Source of the DNA: Vaginella massiliensis
GTDB taxonomy: Bacteria; Bacteroidota; Bacteroidia; Flavobacteriales; Weeksellaceae
Direction: 5' to 3'
Assembly: GCF_900089075.1 (NCBI RefSeq)
Contig: NZ_LT593745.1
Location: 62,001-126,000, forward strand
Length of the DNA stretch: 64,000 nt
Within the stretch, counting starts at the first letter, position 1. Each line of letters opens with the position of its first letter. Position numbers and translations under genes: made by a program. This document shows positions 44,032-53,705 of this stretch, piece after piece. The notes beneath the pieces are model-generated. The model was not told the DNA's origin and did no database searches. It was given only the letters and a program-made list of their open reading frames with translations.

Positions 44032-45003
44032 ATGTCGAACACAGTTGATCTTATCATTGTAGGCGCAGGTCCGATCGGATTGGCCTGTGCCATAGAAGCC
44101 AAAAAAGAAAATCTTCGGTATATAATTTTAGAAAAAGGAACATTGACCAACAGTTTGTACAACTATCCGTTGTATATGACTTTCTTTTCTACTGCCGAGC
44201 GATTAGAAATCGGTGACATCCCATTCAATTGCATTGCACCAAAACCCGGGAGACAAGAAGCCTTGGAGTATTACCGAAACATTCATCGTTACCATCAATT
44301 CAACTTGCATCTCTACGAAGAGGTAATAAATATAGAAAAGTCGAGCGATGAGTTATTCAAAGTCGAAACCGTCAAGACGAGCTATACAACCCGTCATATA
44401 ATTCTTGCTACAGGCTTTTACGATCATCCTATCTACCTAGGCATCGAAGGCGAAAACTTACCAAAGGTTCATCATTACTTCAAAGAAGCTCATCCGTTCG
44501 CTTTCCAAAAAGTGGTGGTAGTAGGCGCCAACAACTCTGCCGTAGATGCCGCTTTGGAATGTTATCGAAAAGGTGCTCAAGTGACGATGATCATTCGAAA
44601 TGACGGATTTACCGATCGGTTGAAATATTGGGTAAGGCCGGATATCGAAAATAGAATAAAAGAGGGAAGCATCAAAGCTTATTTTGAAAGCAATTTGATC
44701 GAAATAAAAGAAAATTCTGTTATCTTTAAAACCAAACATGGAACGGAAGAAATTGACAACGACGTCGTATTGGCCATGACGGGTTATCAACCCGATTTCG
44801 ATTTTCTAGAAAATTGTGGAATAGCATATCAGAATCCATACCTGAAAATTCCAATTTATAATCCTGAAACAATGGAGAGTAATGTAAAAAATTTTTACCT
44901 TGCTGGGGTGGTTTGCGGCGGTATGGAAACCCACAAATGGTTTATAGAAAATTCTAGAATACATGCTCAACAAATAATAAACGATATAAAAACAAAACGA
45001 TGA
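44032..45003 (+). CDS. ypdA: YpdA-type bacillithiol disulfide reductase
   Basis: A 323-residue FAD/NADPH enzyme that reduces oxidised bacillithiol. The FAD motif GAGPIGLACA is at about 12-21 and the NADPH motif VGANNSAVDAALE at about 163-175. There is no CxxC active site, as expected for YpdA and unlike thioredoxin reductase. It starts a plus-strand operon with a methyltransferase (4-bp overlap), a CPA2 antiporter and dinB. A TAAATTTG element ends 4 bp before its ATG. It implies that this organism uses bacillithiol. Confidence 0.88.
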   Translation: MSNTVDLIIVGAGPIGLACAIEAKKENLRYIILEKGTLTNSLYNYPLYMTFFSTAERLEIGDIPFNCIAPKPGRQEALEYYRNIHRYHQFNLHLYEEVINIEKSSDELFKVETVKTSYTTRHIILATGFYDHPIYLGIEGENLPKVHHYFKEAHPFAFQKVVVVGANNSAVDAALECYRKGAQVTMIIRNDGFTDRLKYWVRPDIENRIKEGSIKAYFESNLIEIKENSVIFKTKHGTEEIDNDVVLAMTGYQPDFDFLENCGIAYQNPYLKIPIYNPETMESNVKNFYLAGVVCGGMETHKWFIENSRIHAQQIINDIKTKR

Positions 45004-45719
45004 ATACGCTATTGGGAAAAGATTTGATGGGAAAAGCCATCAGCGATTATTATCATAACCAACTGAAAGGGAAACTGGAAACCGAAACCAATATTTCGGA
45101 ATTAGACGATTTCCCTATAGAATACCTCTTTCGAGATTTTGGTGAGATGAACGACCTCGAGCAAAACGCCTTGATGCGTGCCAAAGGTCGTGTTCTAGAC
45201 GTAGGTTGCGGCGCTGGATCGCACAGTTTGTACCTACAAGATGTGAAACACCTCGACGTCACTGCCTTAGACAAATCACCTTTGGCCATCGAAATCGCCA
45301 AAGCTAGGGGTGTAAAAAATGCGATTTGCACCGATTTGCTCTTTTTAGAAGAAACACCGTTTGACACCATTTTACTTTTGATGAATGGCACAGGAATTTT
45401 TCAAAACCTAGACAAAATAGATGAGTATCTTCAAAAATTACATACTTTGCTAGTGGAAAATGGCGAAATTCTGATCGATAGCAACGACATCGCCTATATG
45501 TACGATCGTGATGAGGATGGCGGAATTTTGATTCCAGCGAATGGTAGATATTATGGTGAAGTGGAATTCATCACGCATTACAATCACGAGATCGAGGTTT
45601 TCCCTTGGCTCTATTTGGATTTCAACACCTTGCACCATGCCGCTAGAGCTAATGGTTTTCTGTCTGAAATCGTAATCGAAGATGGACCAGCATATTTAGC
45701 TAAATTAACCAAGATATAA
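45000..45719 (+). CDS. SAM-dependent methyltransferase
   Basis: A 239-residue class I methyltransferase. The SAM loop VLDVGCGAGSHSLYL is at about residues 65-79 and the acidic end of strand 2 is TALDKSPL. The substrate is unknown. It overlaps the ypdA stop by 4 bp (ATGA) and precedes the antiporter by 21 bp, so it belongs to the thiol-linked operon. Methylation of a thiol or of a detoxification product is a guess from context only. Confidence 0.85.
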   Translation: MNTLLGKDLMGKAISDYYHNQLKGKLETETNISELDDFPIEYLFRDFGEMNDLEQNALMRAKGRVLDVGCGAGSHSLYLQDVKHLDVTALDKSPLAIEIAKARGVKNAICTDLLFLEETPFDTILLLMNGTGIFQNLDKIDEYLQKLHTLLVENGEILIDSNDIAYMYDRDEDGGILIPANGRYYGEVEFITHYNHEIEVFPWLYLDFNTLHHAARANGFLSEIVIEDGPAYLAKLTKI

Positions 45720-45740
45720 CCGCACAAACAAACAACTTAT

Positions 45741-47999
45741 ATGGAAGGACACTTACCGAAACTCATCGTCGATTTAGCTCTGATCTTAGGTGTTGGTGCA
45801 ATTACCACAATTATTTTCAAACGAATCAACCAACCTTTAGTATTGGGTTTTATCATCGCTGGCTTTTTGGTAGGACCTCACTTTGAGTATATACCAAACG
45901 TTGCCGATGCTCACAATGTGGAGATACTTGCCAAGATTGGGGTCATTTTTTTACTTTTCAGTTTAGGATTAGAATTTAGTTTCAAAAAATTGTTGAATGT
46001 GGGAGGCGCGGCTTCCATCACTGCCTTGTTCGAAATCATCTGCATTTGTACAGTGGGATATTTTGCGGGTCAAGCGCTGGGTTGGAGCCAGATGGACAGT
46101 ATTTTTCTGGGCGGTTTGCTAGCAAGTTCTTCTACTACTATTATCATTCGAGCATTTGAAGAATTGGGTTTGAAACGAAAAAAATTCGCAAGTGTAGTAT
46201 TTGGCATTCTCATCGTAGAAGATATTGTGGTGATTTTGCTTATGGTGATGCTTTCTACTTTAGCCATCAGTCAGCAATTCAACGGTTCGGAAATGTTTGG
46301 CTCGTTGCTCAAACTCTTATTCTTTCTTATCATTTGGTTTGTCGCTGGTATCTTTGTAATACCGTCTTTGCTTAGAAGTCTAAAAAAACATTTGGACGAT
46401 GAAGCTTTGCTCATCCTCTCGATTGGATTGTGTTTCGGAATGGTTTTCATAGCCGATTCGGTTGGTTTCTCTATCGAGTTGGGTGCCTTTGTTATGGGCT
46501 CTATCTTGGCAGAAACAGTTTATGCAGAACGCATAGAACACACAATAGCTTCTGTAAAAAACCTATTTGCTACCATTTTCTTTGTATCGATCGGGATGAT
46601 GATAGACCCAGCGGCAATGTACGAACATCGTTGGGCAATTTTTGTGGTCACGCTCATTACCATTGTGGGTAAATTACTTTTCACAGGGATGGGCGCGCTG
46701 ATTTCTGGTCAACCTCTGAAACAGTCTGTACAAGTGGGGATGAGTATGGCACAGATTGGCGAATTTGCTTTTATTGTTGCAAGTTTGGGACTCACATTGG
46801 GTGTAACCAGCGATTTCCTATTTCCGGTTGCGGTTGGGGTATCGGCTATTACAACCTTTACTACACCTTATTTGATAAAATTATCAGAACCAACTTACGA
46901 ATTTCTCAACCGTAATTTACCACCCAAATTCATTCACGCCATTTCTGTATATTCGACCGATACCCAGCACATACAAGATGAGAATTCTTGGAAAAAACAT
47001 TTGAAAAAAACCTTTACAACCATTACGATCAATACTGTTCTGATCATTGCAATTACTCTGGCCGTGGAGTTTTTTGTAGTTCCCTATCTTTTCGATTTGA
47101 CCCATAATCTCACCTATGCTCATGGCTTTGGTTTGGCGCTTGCTTTGTTGATTTCGATTCCGTTCGTTTGGGCAATTTTAGGAGATCGTCCGACCAAAAA
47201 CGAAATCCAGAGTATTTGGAACGAATCGCCTTTCAATCGAGGTCCCATCATCACCATTACCGCAATCCGAATCATTATTTTGATCAGTTTGATTCTCTTC
47301 ATCTACCATCGCTTTTTCGATAGTATCATTGTGAGTCTTATCTTTACGCTTTCGCTCGGATTGGTGATGTATTTGATAAATCCAGGATTACGAAATTATT
47401 ACAAAATGCTCACCAATCGATTTGTTTTCAACCTTAATGAACGCGAAATACAATCGAAAAAATCAGAACAAAAATCCCTCTATCGATACACTTGGGACAA
47501 CACCCATATATCGGAGATCAACGTCCCGAAGCACATCGATTTTGCCGGGAAGACTTTAGAAGAACTCAATTGGCGTAAGCGATTCAATATCAATATTGTA
47601 TATATCAAACGCGGTGGAAATATCATCCAAATGCCCAGCAGTTCAGATGTGCTTTTTTCGAATGACATTTTGGGAATCATCGGTACAGACGAACAAATTC
47701 AGGGTTTTGAACAATACATAAAATCGATCGAGAAACTTATCGAAGCATCAGAAGTCTCGACCGACCTCAACATTACGATGGATAAAGTTGCGGTACCTGA
47801 TAGCGTATCGGCAGCCCTTTGTAAGAATGTTGGTTGGGTAAAAGACAAGGCAAAAGGTTTGGTTGTCGCGATCGAACGCAATGGTGAAATGATCTACAAC
47901 CCAGACCGAAACATCCCGATTCTCGAGGGCGACTACATTACCATTGTGGCAGATAAGAAAAATCTACGAGAATTCATTCAAGAAAATCATCTCAAATAA
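45741..47999 (+). CDS. CPA2 cation/proton antiporter (Kef-like) with RCK_C-type domains
   Basis: A 752-residue membrane protein. An N-terminal Na+/H+-exchanger domain of about 12 helices (residues about 8-385) is followed by two to four further helices (about 430-555). Two RCK_C/TrkA_C-like ligand domains end it, one around VLFSNDILGIIG and one around ILEGDYITIVAD. It resembles KefB/KefC but has no clear RCK_N (NAD-binding) domain. It sits after ypdA and the methyltransferase, and its stop overlaps the dinB start (TAATG). The ion (K+ or Na+) is not decided. Confidence 0.88.
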   Translation: MEGHLPKLIVDLALILGVGAITTIIFKRINQPLVLGFIIAGFLVGPHFEYIPNVADAHNVEILAKIGVIFLLFSLGLEFSFKKLLNVGGAASITALFEIICICTVGYFAGQALGWSQMDSIFLGGLLASSSTTIIIRAFEELGLKRKKFASVVFGILIVEDIVVILLMVMLSTLAISQQFNGSEMFGSLLKLLFFLIIWFVAGIFVIPSLLRSLKKHLDDEALLILSIGLCFGMVFIADSVGFSIELGAFVMGSILAETVYAERIEHTIASVKNLFATIFFVSIGMMIDPAAMYEHRWAIFVVTLITIVGKLLFTGMGALISGQPLKQSVQVGMSMAQIGEFAFIVASLGLTLGVTSDFLFPVAVGVSAITTFTTPYLIKLSEPTYEFLNRNLPPKFIHAISVYSTDTQHIQDENSWKKHLKKTFTTITINTVLIIAITLAVEFFVVPYLFDLTHNLTYAHGFGLALALLISIPFVWAILGDRPTKNEIQSIWNESPFNRGPIITITAIRIIILISLILFIYHRFFDSIIVSLIFTLSLGLVMYLINPGLRNYYKMLTNRFVFNLNEREIQSKKSEQKSLYRYTWDNTHISEINVPKHIDFAGKTLEELNWRKRFNINIVYIKRGGNIIQMPSSSDVLFSNDILGIIGTDEQIQGFEQYIKSIEKLIEASEVSTDLNITMDKVAVPDSVSAALCKNVGWVKDKAKGLVVAIERNGEMIYNPDRNIPILEGDYITIVADKKNLREFIQENHLK

Positions 48000-49072
48000 T
48001 GCTTCGCAAAATCATTCATATCGATATGGATGCATTTTTTGCGTCTGTAGAACAACGAGACCATCCAGACTTGCGCGGAAAGTGCATAGCGGTTGGTGGC
48101 GATGGAGAACGCGGTGTGATTTCGACGGCAAGTTACGAGGCAAGACGCTATGGCGTAAAATCGGCAATGTCTTCAATGGTTGCGAAACGCTTATGTCCTG
48201 AACTGATTTTTGTAAAAGGAAACTATCAAAAATACAAAGAAGTTTCGCGTCAGGTACGAGAAATTTTTGCAGAATATACCGATCTTATCGAACCATTGTC
48301 GATTGATGAAGCCTACTTAGACGTCACCAAAAATCATTTCGATAGGCAGATTGCAACCGATATTGCAAGAGAAATAAAGCAAAAAATAAAAGATCGTACC
48401 CAATTAACAGCTTCGGCAGGCGTATCGTTCAACAAGTTTTTAGCTAAAATTGCTTCAGACTACAACAAACCAGACGGATTGTTTGTGATTACGCCAAAAA
48501 TGGCAGAAAAGTTTGTAGAAGAACTCCCGATCGAAAAGTTTTATGGCATAGGAAAAATGACTGCTCAACGCATGCATTTGATGAACATTCATACTGGGTT
48601 GGATTTGAAGAAGCTTCCGCTTGAACGCTTGATAAGAGAATTCGGAAAATCGGGGCAATACTACTTCAACATTGCGCGTGCAATAGACCACCGAGAAGTA
48701 AAAGTAGAGCGAATCAGAAAATCGATTGGCACCGAAAATACTTTTCCGAAAGATTTGGAACGCTATGAAGAGATGCATTTGAATTTGCTTCCGATGATTG
48801 AAGAAATTTGGGATTGGAGCGAGAAAAATCGAGTCTTTGGACGAACCCTAACTTTGAAAATGAAGTTTAATGATTTTCAGGTTCAAACGAAAAGCAAAAC
48901 TTTTTCGTATCCCATCAAAAACCGCGAATTATTTTCAGAGACGGTGAGCGCACTTCTCCACGACTCTTTTACCCCTTTCAGACCTGTGCGTTTACTCGGC
49001 ATTAGCCTAAGCAATCTCGACAACCATAAAGCCAACGGTAAACAATTGGAAATCATCTTCCCGAGTAGGTAA
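47999..49072 (+). CDS. dinB: DNA polymerase IV (Y family)
   Basis: A 357-residue error-prone polymerase for lesion bypass. Catalytic blocks: HIDMDAFFASVEQRD at the N-terminus with the first metal Asp, and PLSIDEAYLDVT near residue 100 with the paired Asp-Glu. The thumb and little-finger regions follow. Its start overlaps the antiporter stop, so it is the last gene of the ypdA operon. Being tied to thiol and ion-stress genes rather than to a LexA-type gene is unusual and suggests use under electrophile or oxidant stress. Confidence 0.95.
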   Translation: MLRKIIHIDMDAFFASVEQRDHPDLRGKCIAVGGDGERGVISTASYEARRYGVKSAMSSMVAKRLCPELIFVKGNYQKYKEVSRQVREIFAEYTDLIEPLSIDEAYLDVTKNHFDRQIATDIAREIKQKIKDRTQLTASAGVSFNKFLAKIASDYNKPDGLFVITPKMAEKFVEELPIEKFYGIGKMTAQRMHLMNIHTGLDLKKLPLERLIREFGKSGQYYFNIARAIDHREVKVERIRKSIGTENTFPKDLERYEEMHLNLLPMIEEIWDWSEKNRVFGRTLTLKMKFNDFQVQTKSKTFSYPIKNRELFSETVSALLHDSFTPFRPVRLLGISLSNLDNHKANGKQLEIIFPSR

Positions 49073-49142
49073 AAATTAAATAAAAGTTTTAGAATGAAAT
49101 TTTAAAAAAGCAATAAATTTATGGTTTAACTAAAAAACATAC

Positions 49143-49150
49143 TATTTTTG
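49143..49150 (+). promoter_or_regulatory. -7 promoter element of the type IX cargo gene
   Basis: TATTTTTG matches TAnnTTTG about 50 bp before the start codon at 49201; a TTTA lies about 21 bp upstream as a weak -33. It separates this gene from dinB. Confidence 0.4.
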
Positions 49151-49200
49151 AAAACTTTTTTTCAATATTTTTAATTTTACGTGACTATAAAACACAGATT

Positions 49201-50169
49201 ATGAAAAAACAATATTTACACCTGCTAACAATAGCATTTTTGACGGGTATTTCACTTTCAGCTCAAGAAACAGCAGTAAAAAAATTTGAAACTAAAGCAG
49301 CGGTATCAGCTTTTGCAAAAGTAAATTCAGAACCAGTTTTTCTACAAAATGTCAATCCACAAACCGCAATAATGAGTACTAAGTTGCCAAACGGAGAAGG
49401 AATCTTTGTGGCAGAAGATTTTCAACTTTCAACCACGACAGCTGTAAAAACTTTTGAGTTTGTAGGTTTTCAGGGAGAAGATAATTTTCTAGACGTTTGT
49501 ACTGGAGCTTCACTCTACATTTATGCAGACAACAATGGCAAACCAGCTGGAATTCCGACACAATCTGGCACTCCAATATATGAACTCAATCTTGAGAGAA
49601 GCGACGAACGAATGCAACTTACAAAATTGGATTCAGACCTAGTTTATAGTTTTTTGATAGACACCTCTGGTTTCGTAGCAGAAGCTAACACGAGGTATTG
49701 GGTAATTTTTACACCAACAATTTCTGAGGATACCAACTTGGCTGACGAATTGGTTTTCAATTGGTTTTTCAGTACAGATAGCCATTATAATGATGCCCTT
49801 TTAGTAGACCCATTTGATTTGTGGAATGCTGGTATTAGCGATTGGATTTCACTCAACGACACTTTTGGTCCTTTGATATTTACGGATCTTAGAGGATTGG
49901 CCATGGCTCTTTATGATGAAAGTTTTTTGAGCACCGAAAACATGGCACTTTCTAAGGAAATCACTATTTTCCCAAATCCAGCATCAGAAAAATTTACAGT
50001 AAATGTTAAAGAATTAGAAAGAATAGAAATTTATGATCTTTCTGGTAAACTTATCAGTATTTCTACTTCTAATACAAACGATATATCTTATTTACCAAAA
50101 GGTATTTATACCATAAAAGTCAACACTAAAGATGGGCGATCAACCATAAAAAAACTAATCAAAAAATAA
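49201..50169 (+). CDS. Secreted protein with type A T9SS sorting domain
   Basis: A 322-residue protein with a signal peptide (ends near GISLSAQ) and a C-terminal type A sorting domain (about residues 255-322: FPNPASEKFTV, IEIYDLSGKLI, LPKGIYTIKV, ending in Lys-rich IKKLIKK). The middle part is beta-rich with no enzymatic motif I recognise. It should be exported by the type IX system and fixed to the surface or released. It is a single-gene unit. Confidence 0.85.
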   Translation: MKKQYLHLLTIAFLTGISLSAQETAVKKFETKAAVSAFAKVNSEPVFLQNVNPQTAIMSTKLPNGEGIFVAEDFQLSTTTAVKTFEFVGFQGEDNFLDVCTGASLYIYADNNGKPAGIPTQSGTPIYELNLERSDERMQLTKLDSDLVYSFLIDTSGFVAEANTRYWVIFTPTISEDTNLADELVFNWFFSTDSHYNDALLVDPFDLWNAGISDWISLNDTFGPLIFTDLRGLAMALYDESFLSTENMALSKEITIFPNPASEKFTVNVKELERIEIYDLSGKLISISTSNTNDISYLPKGIYTIKVNTKDGRSTIKKLIKK

Positions 50170-50221
50170 GATCAGGATAAAAATATTTTAGAATAAAATT
50201 TTAAAACTTTCACCTAAAAAC

Positions 50222-50263
50222 ACTGCCTCCAAAGGAATTTAGTCACTTTCTGTTGGAGGCAGT
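50222..50263 (+). terminator. Terminator between convergent genes
   Basis: Arms ACTGCCTCCAA and TTGGAGGCAGT form an 11-bp stem with a 20-nt loop, followed by TTTAATTT. It serves the type IX cargo gene and, on the other strand, agmatine deiminase. Confidence 0.85.
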
Positions 50264-50284
50264 TTAATTTCTATTTTTATCAAT

Positions 50285-51340
50285 CTATATTTTGGGTTCT
50301 TGCTGACTCAGGCAATGAAAACTACCCAAGCCCCAAATGATATCGGTAGAATCGATGCCGACCACCTTACGATCTGGAAAACATTCTTGAATAATAGCCA
50401 AAGCAATTTTATCTTTTTCGCAACGATAGGTCGGCACAATTACGCTCTTGTTGGCGATGTAAAAATTTGCATACGAAGCAGGCAAGCGCTCCCCTTCACA
50501 ATACACAGGATCTGGCATTGGCAGTTGAACGATATTGAGCAATCGCCCGTCTTCCAACTTCATTTCGTAGAGTTGTTTCAGGTTGTGTTGTAAAATCTCG
50601 TAATTATCGTCTTCTTTGTTTTCTTCTACCACACACAAGACCGTATCTTCGTTTACAAATCGTATCGTGTCGTCTATATGCCCGTCGGTATCGTCTCCTA
50701 CAATTCCGTCATCAACCCAAAGCACTTGCGATACGTTGTAGTAATTCTTCAGATATGCTTCGATTTCTTCTTTGGTCAGATGCGGATTTCGATTTTCATT
50801 CAACAAACACGACTTCGATGTCATCACTACGCCAGCGCCATTAAAATCAACCGCCCCTCCTTCCATGATAATTTTAGGATGAAACACTGGCAAATCCAAG
50901 GCTTCGCCTACCCTAGTCGGAATTACATCATCTAAATCGAATGGAGGGTATTTTCCGCCCCAAGCATTGAAATCCCAATCTACAATTGCTTTTTGTTTGG
51001 TTTGGTCGTTGACCAAAAATGCTGGTCCATGATCTCTACACCAAGCATCGTTGGTTGGATGAATATAATATTCTATCTGATCGAGAAAGGCATCTGTTTT
51101 CATGATATGCGACGCTGCAAACCGTTTCATTTGCTCGTCTACGACATTTATTCTCACCTTTTCGCTCTTAGACAATTCGGCGATGAATTGTGCGTAAGCT
51201 GGATAGATGAGGTGGATACGATCTGGCCAAGAAGCTTCTTTGTGCGGCCAAGAAAGCCAAGTTGCTTCGTGTTCTTCCCATTCGGCAGGAAAACGAAATC
51301 CTAAATCTTTTGGATATTGAGTGGTGTCTATTGTTTTCAA
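50285..51340 (-). CDS. aguA: Agmatine deiminase
   Basis: Hydrolyses agmatine to N-carbamoylputrescine. The 351 residues fit the PAD_porph family: FPAEWEEHEATWLSWPH at the start, WCRDHGPAF, DTDGHIDDTIRF, and the catalytic Cys near the end in GSFHCLSQQ. The next minus-strand gene upstream, the carbamoylputrescine amidase, does the following step. The gap between them is 182 bp, so they may have separate promoters; I see no clear site there. Confidence 0.95.
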   Translation of the reverse strand: MKTIDTTQYPKDLGFRFPAEWEEHEATWLSWPHKEASWPDRIHLIYPAYAQFIAELSKSEKVRINVVDEQMKRFAASHIMKTDAFLDQIEYYIHPTNDAWCRDHGPAFLVNDQTKQKAIVDWDFNAWGGKYPPFDLDDVIPTRVGEALDLPVFHPKIIMEGGAVDFNGAGVVMTSKSCLLNENRNPHLTKEEIEAYLKNYYNVSQVLWVDDGIVGDDTDGHIDDTIRFVNEDTVLCVVEENKEDDNYEILQHNLKQLYEMKLEDGRLLNIVQLPMPDPVYCEGERLPASYANFYIANKSVIVPTYRCEKDKIALAIIQECFPDRKVVGIDSTDIIWGLGSFHCLSQQEPKI

Positions 51341-51522
51341 TTTTATGATTCTTTAGCTGATTATATTGTATATTCTATCTGTTTTTGCCTCGTTATGCTG
51401 TATGCAAACTATTATTTTTCATTTAGAATGATGATTTACTTGAATTTTTTAACTCTGTAACCACCCTGATAATCATTAAATTAAAAAAAACAATGGGATA
51501 CAGTTTAACGCTCGCCTGCTCA

Positions 51523-52398
51523 TCAATCTTCGTCTAAAAAACGTTTGGTAATGGGTTGATAAGAATCTATTCTGCGATCGCGCAAGAAAGGCCAATGTTT
51601 ACGGAAGAAATCAGAATCTTTCAGATCGACTTCCACTACTTCTGTTTCTTCCTTATCGTGCGATGCCAAGTACAGCAATTTGCCTTGTGCATTGGTTACA
51701 AACGATCCGCCCCAAAACTTCATTGCACCGTCTTGCTCAAATCCAACTCGGTTCACCGATACCACCGGAACTCCGTTTGCAACGGCATGTGATCGTTGAA
51801 TGGTCTGCCAAGCGTTGTATTGATCGCGATTCGTTTCTTCGTCTTGGTCGGTTGCCCAGCCAATTGCGGTAGGATAAAACAGAATTTCCGCTCCCATGAG
51901 TGCCGTGATTCTTGCCGCTTCTGGATACCATTGATCCCAACAAATCAGCACGCCTATTTTGCCAAATTTGGTCTGGAATGTTTTGTATCCTAAATCACCA
52001 GGTGTAAAATAAAATTTCTCGTAAAATGCTGGATCATCGGGTATATGCATTTTTCTATATTTACCCAAATACGTTCCGTCTGCATCCAGTACTGCCGTCG
52101 TGTTGTGGTACAAACCTTCGGCGCGTTTCTCGAACAAAGAGGCAATGATTACAACGTCCAACTCTTTTGCCACTTGCGACAAAGCATCTGTCGATGGTCC
52201 TGGGATAGACTCTGCCAAATCGAAGTTGTCATAATCTTCTACATCGCAGAAATATAAGGAGGTAAACAATTCTTGTAAACAAACGATCTCGGCGCCTTTT
52301 GAGGCTGCATCTTTTACTTTCTGAATTGCTTTTTCTAAATTTTCTTGTTTGTTAGCTGTACAAGACATTTGCACAACTCCTATTTTCACTTTAGACAT
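51523..52398 (-). CDS. aguB: N-carbamoylputrescine amidase
   Basis: A 291-residue nitrilase-family enzyme that frees putrescine from N-carbamoylputrescine. The Glu-Lys-Cys triad is visible: QELFTS (about 42-47), the Lys in YRKMHIPDD, and the Cys in LICWDQWYPE. Together with agmatine deiminase it completes putrescine synthesis from agmatine; arginine decarboxylase is not in the window. Family and context agree. Confidence 0.95.
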   Translation of the reverse strand: MSKVKIGVVQMSCTANKQENLEKAIQKVKDAASKGAEIVCLQELFTSLYFCDVEDYDNFDLAESIPGPSTDALSQVAKELDVVIIASLFEKRAEGLYHNTTAVLDADGTYLGKYRKMHIPDDPAFYEKFYFTPGDLGYKTFQTKFGKIGVLICWDQWYPEAARITALMGAEILFYPTAIGWATDQDEETNRDQYNAWQTIQRSHAVANGVPVVSVNRVGFEQDGAMKFWGGSFVTNAQGKLLYLASHDKEETEVVEVDLKDSDFFRKHWPFLRDRRIDSYQPITKRFLDED

Positions 52399-52878
52399 GA
52401 TGATATTTGGTATTAATGAACAACAAAAATAACAAATATTACACCAAGCGAAGCATTATCATTGAACTTACAAAAAAATAAAATAACATTTTACAAAAAC
52501 AACAAATCCATACTCGCATTTTGGTATGGTTTTGTTTTAAATAAATAGGTTTAGGTTGGAAAGGTTATGAGTTATGAGTTTACCCTATTTTCAGTTGCAA
52601 ATCAATTTTTAAATATAAAACTAAAAAAACAACTGTCGAAAAGCTACTCTATATAAATGCTTTACCTCACAGAAAAAACATTCATCAAGCAAACTATTGA
52701 ACGCGAGTAATTTTCTTTGCAAAAAATATAAATTTTATTACATTTATGATAAAAATTAAAAAAATTATTCAATCGAGCAATAACTTTAAGAATGTTTTAG
52801 CAAAATTTTATAATTTATCGGCTAATTTTCAGGGCTGAAAGTTTTATTTTTGGCGTTGTAATTTCTTAATGAGTCAGA
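52399..52878. other. AT-rich intergenic region, one possible promoter
   Basis: A 480-bp gap between divergent genes. No open frame of note, hairpin terminator, tRNA or repeat family is visible. A TATTTTTG element at 52845-52852 lies 26 bp before the gene at 52879 and is its likely -7 box. A CAAAAATA at 52424-52431 (minus-strand TATTTTTG) may serve the amidase gene. Otherwise it is very A/T rich. Confidence 0.5.
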
Positions 52879-53643
52879 ATGAAAAGATTTTTTTATGCCG
52901 GCGCAATGATGAGTTCGATCGGATTGTTTGCACAATCGAGTGTAAATGTTGAGGATTACATCCTGAACATGAACCTAGCAAATTATAAAAAAGCAGCCAC
53001 GGTAGACTACACCACCGAAATAAAAAATCAAACCTCTTTTTCTGCCGTTTCATCGAGTTCGTCTACCAAAAGAGCGGTCTTTTTGAAAGATAAAATCACC
53101 TATTCTGACCACGTTTTCGAAGCCTCATCGTTCGATGTTCCGCTGATAACCGATTTTATCCATATGGAATCGTTGGTGAATGAAAATAAACTGTTCGAAG
53201 TGCCCGAAATTACGGACACCTACGTGCTGCAAAAACTGACGCACAGTAGACCTTACCTCATAAAACCCGCTTTGGAAATCTTGTATGAAGTTTCGGAGAA
53301 ATTTAAACTGGAAACTGGCACTAGACTGAGCATTTCTTCTCTGACTCGCACGCTCGAAACCCAACAAAAATTGCGTCGTGTAAATAGCAATGCCGCAAAA
53401 GGAAACAGCGCACATGAATATGGTGCAGCATTCGACATCTCGTATGCACAGTATGATGATGGAATAAGAGGAAGAAATTACACCTACGAATCGGTAATGA
53501 AAAACATTCTAGATCAATTGGTTACAGAAGGTAAGATTTACTATATAAAAGAAAGAAGACAACCTTGCTTTCACATAACGGTGAGAAATCCTAATTTGGT
53601 CTATCCCGAGATGTTGAGTGAAGAATATCATCAACATTTATAA
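52879..53643 (+). CDS. Secreted M15-like (DUF5715-like) protein, copy 1
   Basis: A 254-residue protein with a signal peptide (ends near IGLFAQ). Its C-terminal half carries SISSLTRTLETQQ, NSAHEYGAAFDISY (about 173-186) and FHITVRN near the end. The spaced His, Asp and His resemble the zinc site of LAS/M15 peptidases (SxHxxGxAxD, then a late His), which cut peptidoglycan cross-links. An immediate paralog follows 62 bp downstream. Cell-wall hydrolase activity is inferred. Confidence 0.75.
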   Translation: MKRFFYAGAMMSSIGLFAQSSVNVEDYILNMNLANYKKAATVDYTTEIKNQTSFSAVSSSSSTKRAVFLKDKITYSDHVFEASSFDVPLITDFIHMESLVNENKLFEVPEITDTYVLQKLTHSRPYLIKPALEILYEVSEKFKLETGTRLSISSLTRTLETQQKLRRVNSNAAKGNSAHEYGAAFDISYAQYDDGIRGRNYTYESVMKNILDQLVTEGKIYYIKERRQPCFHITVRNPNLVYPEMLSEEYHQHL

Positions 53644-53705
53644 TAATTCATCGAAAGTTAGCGTTCTATAGATTGAATGAATTAATTTTGAGTAAATTAT
53701 CGAAC

